Assembly: GCF_013385825.1 (NCBI RefSeq)
Contig: NZ_JACAPG010000014.1
Coordinates: 496,001 to 560,000 of the forward strand
Origin: Pseudomonas reactans
Lineage (GTDB): Bacteria; Pseudomonadota; Gammaproteobacteria; Pseudomonadales; Pseudomonadaceae
Reading direction: 5' to 3'
DNA length: 64,000 bases
Shown: positions 52,388 to 59,617 of the stretch, piece by piece
Layout of the letters: each line of letters starts with the position of its first letter
Numbering within the stretch: the first letter of the stretch is position 1
Translations under genes and position numbers: made by a program
The notes under the pieces: generated by a model
What the model saw: only the letters and a program-made list of their open reading frames with translations
What the model was told of the DNA's origin: nothing
Databases searched by the model: none

Positions 52388-52755
52388 AGGCGGGCCTCAC
52401 TGAAGGCATCGGCGTAAGCGTTCAGAACGGCCTTAGGCGCCGAGTTGATCGAGTTGACGAGGATGTGCACATTTTCAGGCGTGAACTCCTCTTCGATGTC
52501 CCAGCCCACAACCACATCCAGCAGTTGATCCGCTTGCAGTGCGATCTGGGCGGCGGTGAAAGCTTTGAGGTCCATATCGCCGACCTGCTTGCCCAGTTCG
52601 TCGTGACGCTCGTTCCAGCCGGTGTACAGCTCGGCAAGCGCGGTACGGTCCAAGTACTTAAACTCGAACTCCACCTTTTCGGCACTGTAGCCCGCCCGCT
52701 GGATCATCACCGGCGCTTTGAAGGTCGGTTTCTGAATCAACTTGAACTTAGCCAT
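52375..52755 (-). CDS. Tail assembly chaperone G
   Basis: 126 residues: MAKFKLIQKPTFKAPVMIQRAGYSAEKVEFEFKYLDRTALAELYTGWNER, then QADQLLDVVVGWDIEEEFTPENV. This is the phage tail assembly chaperone family that coats the tape measure before tube polymerisation. It ends one codon after the slippery heptamer. It follows V by 3 bases. Confidence 0.88.
   Translation of the reverse strand: MAKFKLIQKPTFKAPVMIQRAGYSAEKVEFEFKYLDRTALAELYTGWNERHDELGKQVGDMDLKAFTAAQIALQADQLLDVVVGWDIEEEFTPENVHILVNSINSAPKAVLNAYADAFSEARLGNS
52381..52387 (-). other. Programmed -1 frameshift site GGGAAAC between G and T
   Basis: The minus strand reads GGGAAAC with the zero frame set as G GGA AAC, the canonical X XXY YYZ heptamer. 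The zero-frame stop TAA follows one codon later (52375-52377), while the -1 frame is open into the DUF1799 gene. Lambda uses GGGAAAG at the same place. Confidence 0.85.
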
Positions 52756-52758
52756 GGG

Positions 52759-53406
52759 TTACACCGCAGCTGCGTAACGGGTCGGGCGGCCGGTCAGCGC
52801 CAGGCTGATAACACGGGTCATCAGGTTGTTACGGGACATGGTCGGGGTCGACGTGATGGACACGTAGCCGTTGTAGATAATGCTGCTACCGCCCGGCAGG
52901 TTCAGGCGAAGCAAGCGAGCTTGCTTATCATCGTCCGCCGCCTCACAGACGGCCACATATGGCTTGGACGGATCGTCGGCGACGGTGAAGGTCAGCGTGA
53001 TCGGGTTCTTTGTGGTCGGCATCTGGCGATCATCATCGTCAGCCAGGAAGCCGAAGGTCAGGAACTGCTGATCACCACCACTGGAATTCATCTCAGTAAT
53101 CTGCGAGATTTCGGTGAAGGCTGTCACCTCGCGAACGGAACCAATCCCCGAGCCCGTGGGATACTGTTGAATGCTGGTCGTGTTGACGCTCTCCAGCGCG
53201 AACGTGCCGCTGGCGATCTCCCCAACTCGGACGCCGCGACCATCCAGGCGGGTCCAGCCAGAATTTACGGCAATGACGTCGCCCTCGGCCAGGCCGTGCG
53301 CCGCAGCAGTCGCGACGGCTGGATTGGCGTTGGTCAGAGCGGTGAATGGGATCGCCGTGCCGTAGATGGACGCGATCTCAAGAGTGGCGCCGTTGGGCAT
53401 TTGCAT
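52759..53406 (-). CDS. Major tail tube protein V
   Basis: 215 residues: MQMPNGATLEIASIYGTAIPFTALTNANPAVATAAAHGLAEGDVIAVNSGWTRLDGRGVRV, then TEISQITEMNSSGGDQQFLTFGFLADDDDRQMPTTKNPITLTFTVADDPS. Beta-rich, the size and place of a siphophage tube protein. GAGGAAAC upstream of ATG 53406 and the hairpin at 53433-53454 form its leader. High expression would be expected. Confidence 0.88.
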   Translation of the reverse strand: MQMPNGATLEIASIYGTAIPFTALTNANPAVATAAAHGLAEGDVIAVNSGWTRLDGRGVRVGEIASGTFALESVNTTSIQQYPTGSGIGSVREVTAFTEISQITEMNSSGGDQQFLTFGFLADDDDRQMPTTKNPITLTFTVADDPSKPYVAVCEAADDDKQARLLRLNLPGGSSIIYNGYVSITSTPTMSRNNLMTRVISLALTGRPTRYAAAV

Positions 53407-53432
53407 GGGTGTTTCCTCTTTTCAGAAATGAC

Positions 53433-53454
53433 AAAACCCGCACAGAGGCGGGTT
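53433..53454 (-). promoter_or_regulatory. Hairpin leader of the tail tube gene
   Basis: On the minus strand AACCCGC-CTCTGT-GCGGGTT is followed by TTGTC and, 18 bases on, GAGGAAACACCC before ATG 53406. Terminator-like hairpin directly upstream of a late gene; it also ends the transcript of the inserted DUF2625 gene. Confidence 0.65.
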
Positions 53455-53591
53455 CATTGGTAAACCGTAGGAGCGGCGGATGCCGATACAGCTGACTAGC
53501 TATTCTTCATAAGGCAACATCCCGGAAGCTGAATGTTCTATGTAGGAGTAGCACTCATTGAGTGAAGGACGCAGGTGTCTCAGTTTGTCCA

Positions 53592-54242
53592 TCAATCTGG
53601 TTTGTCGAGTTTGGAAGCTAACTCGACGTTTATCTCAAACTGCTCACCGACATCGATCAGCGTGCGGCTGCTTTCGTTGATTGAGCCTTCCTTAGTCCAG
53701 AGAAACGGAAAGAATGAAAAGCACTGATCTGCTCTCAATTCCCGCAGGTCATGACGCCAGCCATCCCAGCGCAGGCCGTCGTAAAAAGTAGCGAGCCGAT
53801 CACTTAAGGCCCAACCAAAAAAGTCGGTATAACCAATATCTAACTGCTCCCACCGCAATGTATCGGGTGCCCAGTAATACATCGATCCTACATCATCGCC
53901 CAGACCGCCGCCGTTGATGGAAAAGAACCCTCCAGCAGCATCGTCGGCGACCAGTAAATAACCATCGGCACGGCCCTTGTTCCAATCAACAAGATTTCGG
54001 GGCAATTGCGGATGGCCGGAGCCGATCAAGCGTAACCAGCCGTGATCAATGAGCAGACCACCAGTCTCGTAGGCTATCGCCCCCAGCGGAGATCTAGTTG
54101 TAATCTGCAGGCCGGAAAGAACACGAGCTCTATCAGTGGACGGAGGGAGCAACTGATAACCCAAGGCGGCTTCTCCCAACATTTTTTCAATGAGGGGTAG
54201 CGCGGGTTCTCGGCTGTCTATCAGGTCTTCCAAACTTGTCAT
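53592..54242 (-). CDS. DUF2625 family protein inserted between tail genes U and V
   Basis: 216 residues with the DUF2625 blocks: SREPALPLIEKMLGEAALGYQLLPP, LQITTRSPLGAIAYETGGLLIDHGWLRLIGSGHPQLPRNLVDWN, LLVADDAAGGFFSINGGG, MYYWAPDTLRWEQLDIGYTDFFGWALSDRLATFYDGLRWDGW and FSFFPFLWTKEGS. The family is known from bacteria as a cytoplasmic protein of unknown function and is not a phage structural protein. It is flanked by gaps of 84 and 185 bases and interrupts the tail block, so it is a moron. SMI1-like immunity or a general host-like role are possible but unproven. Confidence 0.88.
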   Translation of the reverse strand: MTSLEDLIDSREPALPLIEKMLGEAALGYQLLPPSTDRARVLSGLQITTRSPLGAIAYETGGLLIDHGWLRLIGSGHPQLPRNLVDWNKGRADGYLLVADDAAGGFFSINGGGLGDDVGSMYYWAPDTLRWEQLDIGYTDFFGWALSDRLATFYDGLRWDGWRHDLRELRADQCFSFFPFLWTKEGSINESSRTLIDVGEQFEINVELASKLDKPD

Positions 54243-54326
54243 CTGCCGGTCCTTGGGAAAAAGGAGCCGATTATAGCCGCATAGGCAATATCGCGGATTG
54301 AGGCTCAGTGGGTACTAACAAAACAC

Positions 54327-54746
54327 CTATGAGCCGGTATCTGCTCGATACTCGAAAGAGACCGGAACCATGTATGTCGCTGCGTCTGTGATCCCTGGCC
54401 CCTGCTCTACCGGCGACATGGTGACCACTGTGACGCCGCTCTTCGTGTCTCGGGCATACAGCCGGAACAGACCAGTCAACTCGACCACAAGTGGGTTTGT
54501 CTTGGCCTTGCCGGTGCCAGCCGGGGCCACAATGCTGACCTGGTACACGCCGATGAACGCCCGATGGTCGCCGGCTAGCGTGCTGCTGGCCGTATCACCC
54601 GGGAGCATGAACGCCCGCAGGTAGGTCTCGCCGTCCGCAGGGTCGTACTGAGTGTTTTCGAACACGACCTTGATGGGCTCCGCACGCGCTTTGCTCCAGG
54701 CGAGCAGCTTTGCCTCATAGATCGATGCGATGATGGCGTGGCTCAT
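54327..54746 (-). CDS. Tail terminator protein U (DUF4128 family)
   Basis: 139 residues: MSHAIIASIYEAKLLAWSKARAEPIKVVFENTQYDPADGETYLRAFMLPGD, then VYQVSIVAPAGTGKAKTNPLVVELTGLF. This is the DUF4128/gpU-like family that stops tail tube growth and joins tail to head. Start overlaps the preceding stop by four bases (ATGA 54743-54746). Confidence 0.85.
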   Translation of the reverse strand: MSHAIIASIYEAKLLAWSKARAEPIKVVFENTQYDPADGETYLRAFMLPGDTASSTLAGDHRAFIGVYQVSIVAPAGTGKAKTNPLVVELTGLFRLYARDTKSGVTVVTMSPVEQGPGITDAATYMVPVSFEYRADTGS

Positions 54747-55399
54747 ACTTGGTTATTCCTGATGGCGTCATCGACAGTTTTCTGGAACTGAGACAACGTG
54801 ACCCGAATCATCCCGTGAGGAGCTTGCTTGCTATGCCCATACTCAAGTGGGATTCCGTAGGGCAGGTTATTCACGATGTAGGCCGTCTGCCCCGCGGTCA
54901 GGGTTCGAACCTGTGCCTTGAGCACGGCGATGCTGACGTTACCGCTGACATCGATCTGATCAAGCACTCCCTCGGCCGGCACATCAATTGAAAACTGCCA
55001 GTTCCCGCGGAACCGACCTCCGACATAGCCCTTCCCCGCAACCAAACCGTTCACGTTGAAGTTCTGGTCGCGCTCGGTCTTGGTCAGGGGCTTGGCGTAC
55101 TTCACGCCCTTTCGCAGCTTGCCGGCCTTTGTGAAGTTCGATTCGTTGAGGTTGATGATCGTGTTGCGCACCGAAACCTTGAAGTCGTAGTCATCGGCGG
55201 CTCGCTTGTTCGCCTGTCGGTGAACGACGTTCGCTGCCCAGATTTCAGGATTGCCGACTGGCGACTTGAGGATAACGCTGCTGCCGATCTCAATCACAAT
55301 CTCGCGAATGGTTGCGTCGATACCGTCTTTCGCCCGTTCGGCGAAGTCACGGATGTTCTCGGCAAAGCTGCCGTTCATACTCGCGTATTTGTTCGTCAT
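54743..55399 (-). CDS. Head-tail neck protein (HK97 gp10/lambda Z-like)
   Basis: 218 residues: MNGSFAENIRDFAERAKDGIDATIREIVIEIGSSVILKSPVGNPEIW, GYVGGRFRGNWQFSIDVPAEG, AYIVNNLPYGIPLEYGHSKQAPHGMIRVTLSQFQKTVDDAI. The GRFRGNW...NNLPYxxxLEYGHSxQAPxGMVRVT pattern is typical of the tail completion/HK97-gp10 family. Overlaps both neighbours by four bases (55396-55399 and 54743-54746). Confidence 0.85.
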   Translation of the reverse strand: MTNKYASMNGSFAENIRDFAERAKDGIDATIREIVIEIGSSVILKSPVGNPEIWAANVVHRQANKRAADDYDFKVSVRNTIINLNESNFTKAGKLRKGVKYAKPLTKTERDQNFNVNGLVAGKGYVGGRFRGNWQFSIDVPAEGVLDQIDVSGNVSIAVLKAQVRTLTAGQTAYIVNNLPYGIPLEYGHSKQAPHGMIRVTLSQFQKTVDDAIRNNQV

Positions 55400-55764
55400 G
55401 ACCGCACCTGCAACTCATACAGGATCGGCGTGCCCGCCGGGTTGATCTCTTTCAGTGGCGGCACGATTGACCAGGTACGACCCTGAGCAATCACTTTGTC
55501 GAGCAGACCCGGCACCCAGGCCAAGCCCTGCGCCGCGATCTTGAGCTTCTTGTCGCCCTGCTTGATGAGGCTGTTGTTTTGGAATTCGATGCCAGTGAAG
55601 TCGAGCAGGATGCCCTGGGCGATTTGCTCGACAGTAACCCCTGGAGCTTCCCCGCCCGTCTCCGGGTCGTACTCGCCTGGCGCCATACTGCTGATCGTCA
55701 CAGGCTGGCCGAACTCTGTGATTATATCCAGAGCCATCACTGCCATTTCGTTGTAAATTGCCAC
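55396..55764 (-). CDS. Head-closure/neck protein
   Basis: About 122 residues, taking the GTG at 55764 as start because TTGAGGAC lies 7-12 bases upstream (ATG 55746 is the alternative). ALDIITEFGQPVTISSMAPGEYDPETGGEAPGVTVEQIAQGILLDFTGIEFQNNSLIKQGDKKLKIAAQGL matches small head-closure proteins encoded just before gp10-type genes in Pseudomonas siphophages. The upstream end abuts the start of a plus-strand inserted gene (55788), only 23 bases away, so the native upstream region has been replaced. Confidence 0.7.
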   Translation of the reverse strand: MAIYNEMAVMALDIITEFGQPVTISSMAPGEYDPETGGEAPGVTVEQIAQGILLDFTGIEFQNNSLIKQGDKKLKIAAQGLAWVPGLLDKVIAQGRTWSIVPPLKEINPAGTPILYELQVRS

Positions 55765-55787
55765 CACCACGTCCTCAAGGAAGAAAG

Positions 55788-56090
55788 ATGAGCTATCAGC
55801 AAGCCAGCGACGACCTGAACGAGTCTGCGCGAAAAATCGCGCGCTCTGTTCCTGAAGGTGCCAAACCATCTCTTGATGAAAAGTGCGCCGCACGCAGAGC
55901 AATTAAGAAAGCAGTCAACGAGACGGACTTTCCTTACATTGCTGATGCTGCTGCAGAGCGGGAAGTGCCACTTGTGGAGGAGCTTGATATCTCGACAATC
56001 GAGCAGGTGGCCGATGCCATTGCAAACGGCAAGGACGGAATGTACGAGCGGTTTGGCGACTTAATAACCAAGCACTGGGAAGGCTATTGA
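55788..56090 (+). CDS. Plus-strand inserted gene (moron) in the neck region, unknown
   Basis: 100 residues from ATG 55788, with AAGGAAG 4-10 bases upstream. Helical and charged: MSYQQASDDLNESARKIARSVPEGAKPSLDEKCAARRAIKKAVNETDFPYIADAAAEREVPLVEELDISTIEQVADAIANGKDGMYERF. The gene lies against the direction of all structural genes around it, with no space on either side (23 bases to the neck gene, adjacent to the next stop). The opposite strand and the tight fit point to a late-acquired cargo gene. No family recognised. Confidence 0.65.
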   Translation: MSYQQASDDLNESARKIARSVPEGAKPSLDEKCAARRAIKKAVNETDFPYIADAAAEREVPLVEELDISTIEQVADAIANGKDGMYERFGDLITKHWEGY

Positions 56091-56594
56091 TTACACCCGT
56101 ACGGCGAGTAGTCCGCGTTGCTTTAGATAATCCGCAAGCTGCGTAACGCTCGGTCGATCAGGCGCCGCCGGCAACAGTCGGCCGCTAGTGTTAGAAATCG
56201 TCGCGTATTCGCGGGTTACCGCACCTTCGACACGCTCCAGCGTCACAGCGCCTTTGCGCTTCTCAACCGGATCGATGTCGTCATGATGAATCTCGGCGGC
56301 CAGGGCCATTTGGCCGTACTGGATGCGCGCCGGCAGGTAGTTGTTCGGCTTGATCTCGTGATCCAGCAGCACTTCCCGGCGCGGCCAGGACAGTGACTGC
56401 TCGCTGTTCGTCTTGCGCCCCTTCCAGGTCATGCCATCCATCGCCAAAGCGGCCCGACGCAGCAACGCTTCCTGCGCTGGAACACCCTCAGGAATGACCG
56501 CGCCGAACTTCACGGCATACATGGCCAGGTCCTCGGCGCTCGCGTAGCTTTCGGCGTCAGGCTTGCCGGTGCCGTCCTCGATGATGAGTGTCAT
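56091..56594 (-). CDS. Head-tail connector, DnaT-like/adaptor family
   Basis: 167 residues: MTLIIEDGTGKPDAESYASAEDLAMYAVKFG, then ALLRRAALAMDGMTWKGRKTNSEQSLSWPRREV. I recall this pattern as the phage DnaT-like ssDNA-binding protein family (Phage_DnaT), which sits at the head-tail adaptor position of siphophages. Position between capsid and neck genes fits an adaptor of the portal. Its stop abuts the inserted gene. Confidence 0.75.
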   Translation of the reverse strand: MTLIIEDGTGKPDAESYASAEDLAMYAVKFGAVIPEGVPAQEALLRRAALAMDGMTWKGRKTNSEQSLSWPRREVLLDHEIKPNNYLPARIQYGQMALAAEIHHDDIDPVEKRKGAVTLERVEGAVTREYATISNTSGRLLPAAPDRPSVTQLADYLKQRGLLAVRV

Positions 56595-56653
56595 GCGTCA
56601 ACTCGCTCGAATGGTTTGTAGATTGGCCGCCGGGTGACCGACAGCCAGCAGTA

Positions 56654-57238
56654 TTACTCCTTGGGCAACTCAGCGACGAGCTTTTCCAAGGATTCTTTCG
56701 AGGCGTTGGCCCGATACTGGACCCTGGCATCATCGAGCTTTGCTTTCAGCGCCGCGATTTCACCGGCCTCATCAGCCGGGGGCATGATGACAGGCTTCTT
56801 CAGCGCTTCAACCTCGCCACGTAGTGCGTCGACAGTCAAGGCCAGGCCGTCACGTTCAGTGGTCAACTCATCAACCGAAGCATGGATCGTGCCCAGCACG
56901 TCAAACAAGCGCAACGCCAGGTCGCCGGACTCTGGACGATGGATTTCGCCAGCTTCCAGGCCGTCAACAAGGATCTGGATCGATCCATGCTCAGCACGCA
57001 AAGCCGCGATAACCTTTTCCAGTTCGGCTTGGTTGCCCGCACCAACAATCTGCGCCCGCTTGGCTTCCTTCACCGACACATCGATGCCGGCTGCTTCGTA
57101 CGCATTGACCACGCTCGGCCATTCGCCAATCACCAGCACGCTGGTCACACCCGCTTCGGGCTTATCGAAGTGTTCCGGATTGCGGTAACGCTTCTCCGGG
57201 TCGAAGCCGCTCAGCTGGTTGCTGTAAGTCAGTTCCAT
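56654..57238 (-). CDS. Coiled-coil head-region protein
   Basis: 194 residues from ATG 57238 with TTGGAG 7 bases upstream. The N-terminal 60 residues (LTYSNQLSGFDPEKRYRNPEHFDKPEAGVTSVLVIGEWPSVVNAYEAAGIDV) are followed by a long helical region with heptad-like repeats (LEKVIAALRAEHGSIQILVDGLEAGE, LTTERDGLALTVDALRGEVEALKKP, AALKAKLDDARVQYRANASKESLEKL). No family recognised. Position after the capsid gene suggests a head decoration or head-tail joining helper. Confidence 0.6.
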   Translation of the reverse strand: MELTYSNQLSGFDPEKRYRNPEHFDKPEAGVTSVLVIGEWPSVVNAYEAAGIDVSVKEAKRAQIVGAGNQAELEKVIAALRAEHGSIQILVDGLEAGEIHRPESGDLALRLFDVLGTIHASVDELTTERDGLALTVDALRGEVEALKKPVIMPPADEAGEIAALKAKLDDARVQYRANASKESLEKLVAELPKE

Positions 57239-57285
57239 GTGTTTCTCCAAGGCGGCCATTGCTGACCGCGCGTTGAGTTTGAGGC

Positions 57286-58251
57286 TTAACCGCCAGTAAC
57301 AGGAGGCGTTGCGGTCAGCGTGATCATCACGCCGGCGGTGACTTTGTTGCTGCCCGCATGCTTGACCCAGTTGGCAGCGGAGCCGACGGCAGCAAGGGTT
57401 GGGTTGGAACCGCCAGTGGTGGCTTTCCAGCTGTAACCCAGCACATCAATGTTCACGGTGCCTTCAGCGCGGTAGCCGATGCTCAGGTTCTCTTCGTCGT
57501 TCACGTCGTACGAACGGAAGCCTGGGGCCTGCGACTCGGTAATGGTCACGGCGTTTGGCAGCAGGCCGAAGATCACGTCCGCCGGCGCGGTATCGGTCAC
57601 CAGTACCGGCTTGCCCAGGGTGCCCGGCAGGCCGCCGTAGATCACGACGCCAGCTTCTTCGTAGATCTTGTTGGTGATGGCTTCATCGACGATGTCGAAG
57701 TAGGCGCTGGAGTGCATGACCCACAGAGCAATACGGCCGAACTTGTCGCCGAACTTGCGCATACCGCGAGTCAGCGTCTTCTTGCCATCGGTTTCGATGT
57801 TGGCCGAAACCACCATGTCAGCGTTGGAGCCGATGGCGGCACGCAGGCCAGCAGTTGCGTACTGGATGAAGCCTTCCAGGGTAGCGTCAGCAACGTCGGC
57901 GCCGACGATCTGGGAGAACTCCTCGACCGGACGACCGCGACGCTTGAACGCCTCTTCGGTGGTCTGGTACGGGCCGTACTTCCATGGAGCTTTGACGCCA
58001 ACAGCTTCGCCGGCGCTGATTTTCTTGGCGATTACCTTGCCGTCGGAGTTGACGTCGCGGTGCTCCAGAGAGCCGTTCAGCTTGTACAGGGCGCGCTTGC
58101 GGAAGTCGCCTTCAATCAGCTCGTTGTCCAGCACCATCGCGCCGTTGGACGATGCGTTGAACACGTCGAGGTTGTCCTGGACACGCTCCAGGTATGCGGT
58201 TTGCGCCTCATCGTTATAGATGATCAGGTCGCTGTTAACGGTTGTAGCCAT
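57286..58251 (-). CDS. Major capsid protein
   Basis: 321 residues. Recognised by position after scaffold and by the capsid-type blocks: LIIYNDEAQTAYLERVQDNLDVFN, VGADVADATLEGFIQYATAGLRAAIGSNADMVVSANIETDGKKTLTRGMRKFGDKFGRIALWVMHSSAYFDIVDEAITNKIYEEAGVVIYGGLPGTLGKPVLVTDTAP. This resembles the HK97-fold coat proteins of Pseudomonas phages. AAGGGGATTAACCC before ATG 58251 is a strong ribosome site. The C-terminus carries a short extension (TLTATPPVTGG). Confidence 0.85.
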   Translation of the reverse strand: MATTVNSDLIIYNDEAQTAYLERVQDNLDVFNASSNGAMVLDNELIEGDFRKRALYKLNGSLEHRDVNSDGKVIAKKISAGEAVGVKAPWKYGPYQTTEEAFKRRGRPVEEFSQIVGADVADATLEGFIQYATAGLRAAIGSNADMVVSANIETDGKKTLTRGMRKFGDKFGRIALWVMHSSAYFDIVDEAITNKIYEEAGVVIYGGLPGTLGKPVLVTDTAPADVIFGLLPNAVTITESQAPGFRSYDVNDEENLSIGYRAEGTVNIDVLGYSWKATTGGSNPTLAAVGSAANWVKHAGSNKVTAGVMITLTATPPVTGG

Positions 58252-58263
58252 GGGTTAATCCCC

Positions 58264-58992
58264 TTACTTGGGCAATGCGAGATATGCGGTTTGGCCGTGC
58301 TTGCGCTGAAAGTCGCGCTTCTGCTCGGAGGTCATTTCGGAGCGCTTAAATGCAGCCTTGCCGCCACCCCCGCCCGGGGCAAATGTCCCTGAAGCCCTTG
58401 GCCACAGGTGAGGTGCGCTTTCGCGCAGAGATTCCGCCCATTCGAGCGGAGTCAGAGGGGTCTTGCCGTCTTTACCGAGGATGACCTGGCCGGATTCATC
58501 AACGGCGACTGCATCGCCATCTTCGTTAAGGGTGAACACGCCTTTGGCGCGCAGGATGATGTCGTCGGTTGCTTCAGGTAGAGCGCCAGCTTTCAGTGCT
58601 GCTCCGCGCACGGAGTCGCCCAGGACTTTGCCCTGGAACTTGGCAGCGAAAGATTCAGCCTTCTCAGCGCGCTCGCTGATGGCCTTCAACTGCTTGTCGT
58701 AGTCACCGCGCAGGCGCTCAGTGCGGCGGTTGAAGACCTCGTCCACCTTGCCCTCGGTCAGCAGCTTGGTTTCTTCGTCTTGTCCAGCCCGACTGAGCAG
58801 ACCTTTGACGGCGTCGATGTCGATGCCTTCAAACTGGGTTTCGAACTGGGTCAACTTGCCGGAGGTTTCCTTCAGCTTGCCCAGCAGCTCCGAGTTCTTG
58901 GTTTTCAAACCGGAAACGGATGCTTCAACGGCAGTCGCGATAGCGGCCTTGATTGCCGGATTGTCCAGGTCGATTTCGTTTTCTTCTGCCAC
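58264..58992 (-). CDS. Capsid scaffolding protein
   Basis: 242 residues with GTG start at 58992. Acidic helical N-terminal part (EIDLDNPAIKAAIATAVEASVSGLKTKNSELLGKLKETSGKLTQFETQFEGIDIDAVKGLLSRAG, coiled coil), then VRGAALKAGALPEATDDIILRAKGVFTLNEDGDAVAVDESGQVILGKDGKTPLTPLEWAESLRESAPHLWP and a Gly-rich tail. This is the usual scaffold layout directly before the capsid gene. No protease motif is present, so it is probably removed intact or by a host/phage protease elsewhere. Confidence 0.8.
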   Translation of the reverse strand: MAEENEIDLDNPAIKAAIATAVEASVSGLKTKNSELLGKLKETSGKLTQFETQFEGIDIDAVKGLLSRAGQDEETKLLTEGKVDEVFNRRTERLRGDYDKQLKAISERAEKAESFAAKFQGKVLGDSVRGAALKAGALPEATDDIILRAKGVFTLNEDGDAVAVDESGQVILGKDGKTPLTPLEWAESLRESAPHLWPRASGTFAPGGGGGKAAFKRSEMTSEQKRDFQRKHGQTAYLALPK

Positions 58993-59034
58993 GTTGATGC
59001 ACCCCTTGGGTATGTTTCGCCCACTTTGCAGGCA

Positions 59035-59058
59035 TAAAAAAGCCCGCGTGAGGCGGGC
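59035..59058 (-). promoter_or_regulatory. Hairpin leader of the scaffold gene
   Basis: On the minus strand GCCCGC-CTCAC-GCGGGC is followed by six T. It lies 42 bases before GTG 58992 and faces the plus-strand inserted gene, so it can end minus-strand transcription from the head morphogenesis gene or serve as leader. Confidence 0.65.
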
Positions 59059-59121
59059 ATATTCATTTAGAATTTTGGTCTCACTTTCCTCTAGAAAAGT
59101 GACTTATCGGATAGGAAGCCA

Positions 59122-59616
59122 ATGAGCGAAGCCAGCACAAGCAAATTCAGCATTATCTTTCCCGTCGTATGCACCCTAATTGGCGTATTTGCCACTGGTA
59201 CTTTCACTTGGTTGACGAGTTATCAAACGGCATCTCTAAGTCAAAAAAACGCTTGCATTCAGCGTATCGACACACAAGAAAAACTTCTTCGAGAAAAAGG
59301 TGAGAACTTTCTCGCAGCATTGGGAGACATGCTCAACTACACGATCTTCCCGAAAACCTCTACACCGCAAGAGTTGGCTGAAAACGCGGGCCCACTAATC
59401 AAGGCGGGTATCGTTATGTCCGCCTATGCCCCACCGGAGCTAGGTCTTAGATCAATGATGATCTCCAACTCCGTAAGGGCTGGAGCGCTTGCGTCCATGC
59501 ATAAGCTCGACGAAGACGCAGCAATGGGTACTATCAATGACTCCTTTGGAAAGTGGCACACTGCTTATTACGATGCGCTGAATTCACTTGATAAACAGCG
59601 TCGAGCGTGTGAATAG
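59122..59616 (+). CDS. Plus-strand inserted gene (moron), small membrane protein
   Basis: 164 residues with AGGAAGCC before ATG 59122. One N-terminal transmembrane helix (FSIIFPVVCTLIGVFATGTFTWLTSY, about 9-34), then a helical periplasmic or cytoplasmic domain (NACIQRIDTQEKLLREKGENFLAALGDMLNYTIF, ENAGPLIKAGIVMSAYAPPELGLRSMMIS). It reads against the structural genes and ends 1 base before the stop of the head morphogenesis gene. AT-richer than neighbours. No family recognised; superinfection exclusion is one possible role. Confidence 0.65.
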   Translation: MSEASTSKFSIIFPVVCTLIGVFATGTFTWLTSYQTASLSQKNACIQRIDTQEKLLREKGENFLAALGDMLNYTIFPKTSTPQELAENAGPLIKAGIVMSAYAPPELGLRSMMISNSVRAGALASMHKLDEDAAMGTINDSFGKWHTAYYDALNSLDKQRRACE

Positions 59617-59617
59617 C

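Noticed and set aside
57358..58392. A 344-codon plus frame opposite the capsid gene.
   Set aside because: The capsid gene is well supported by position and leader; the plus frame has no ribosome site.
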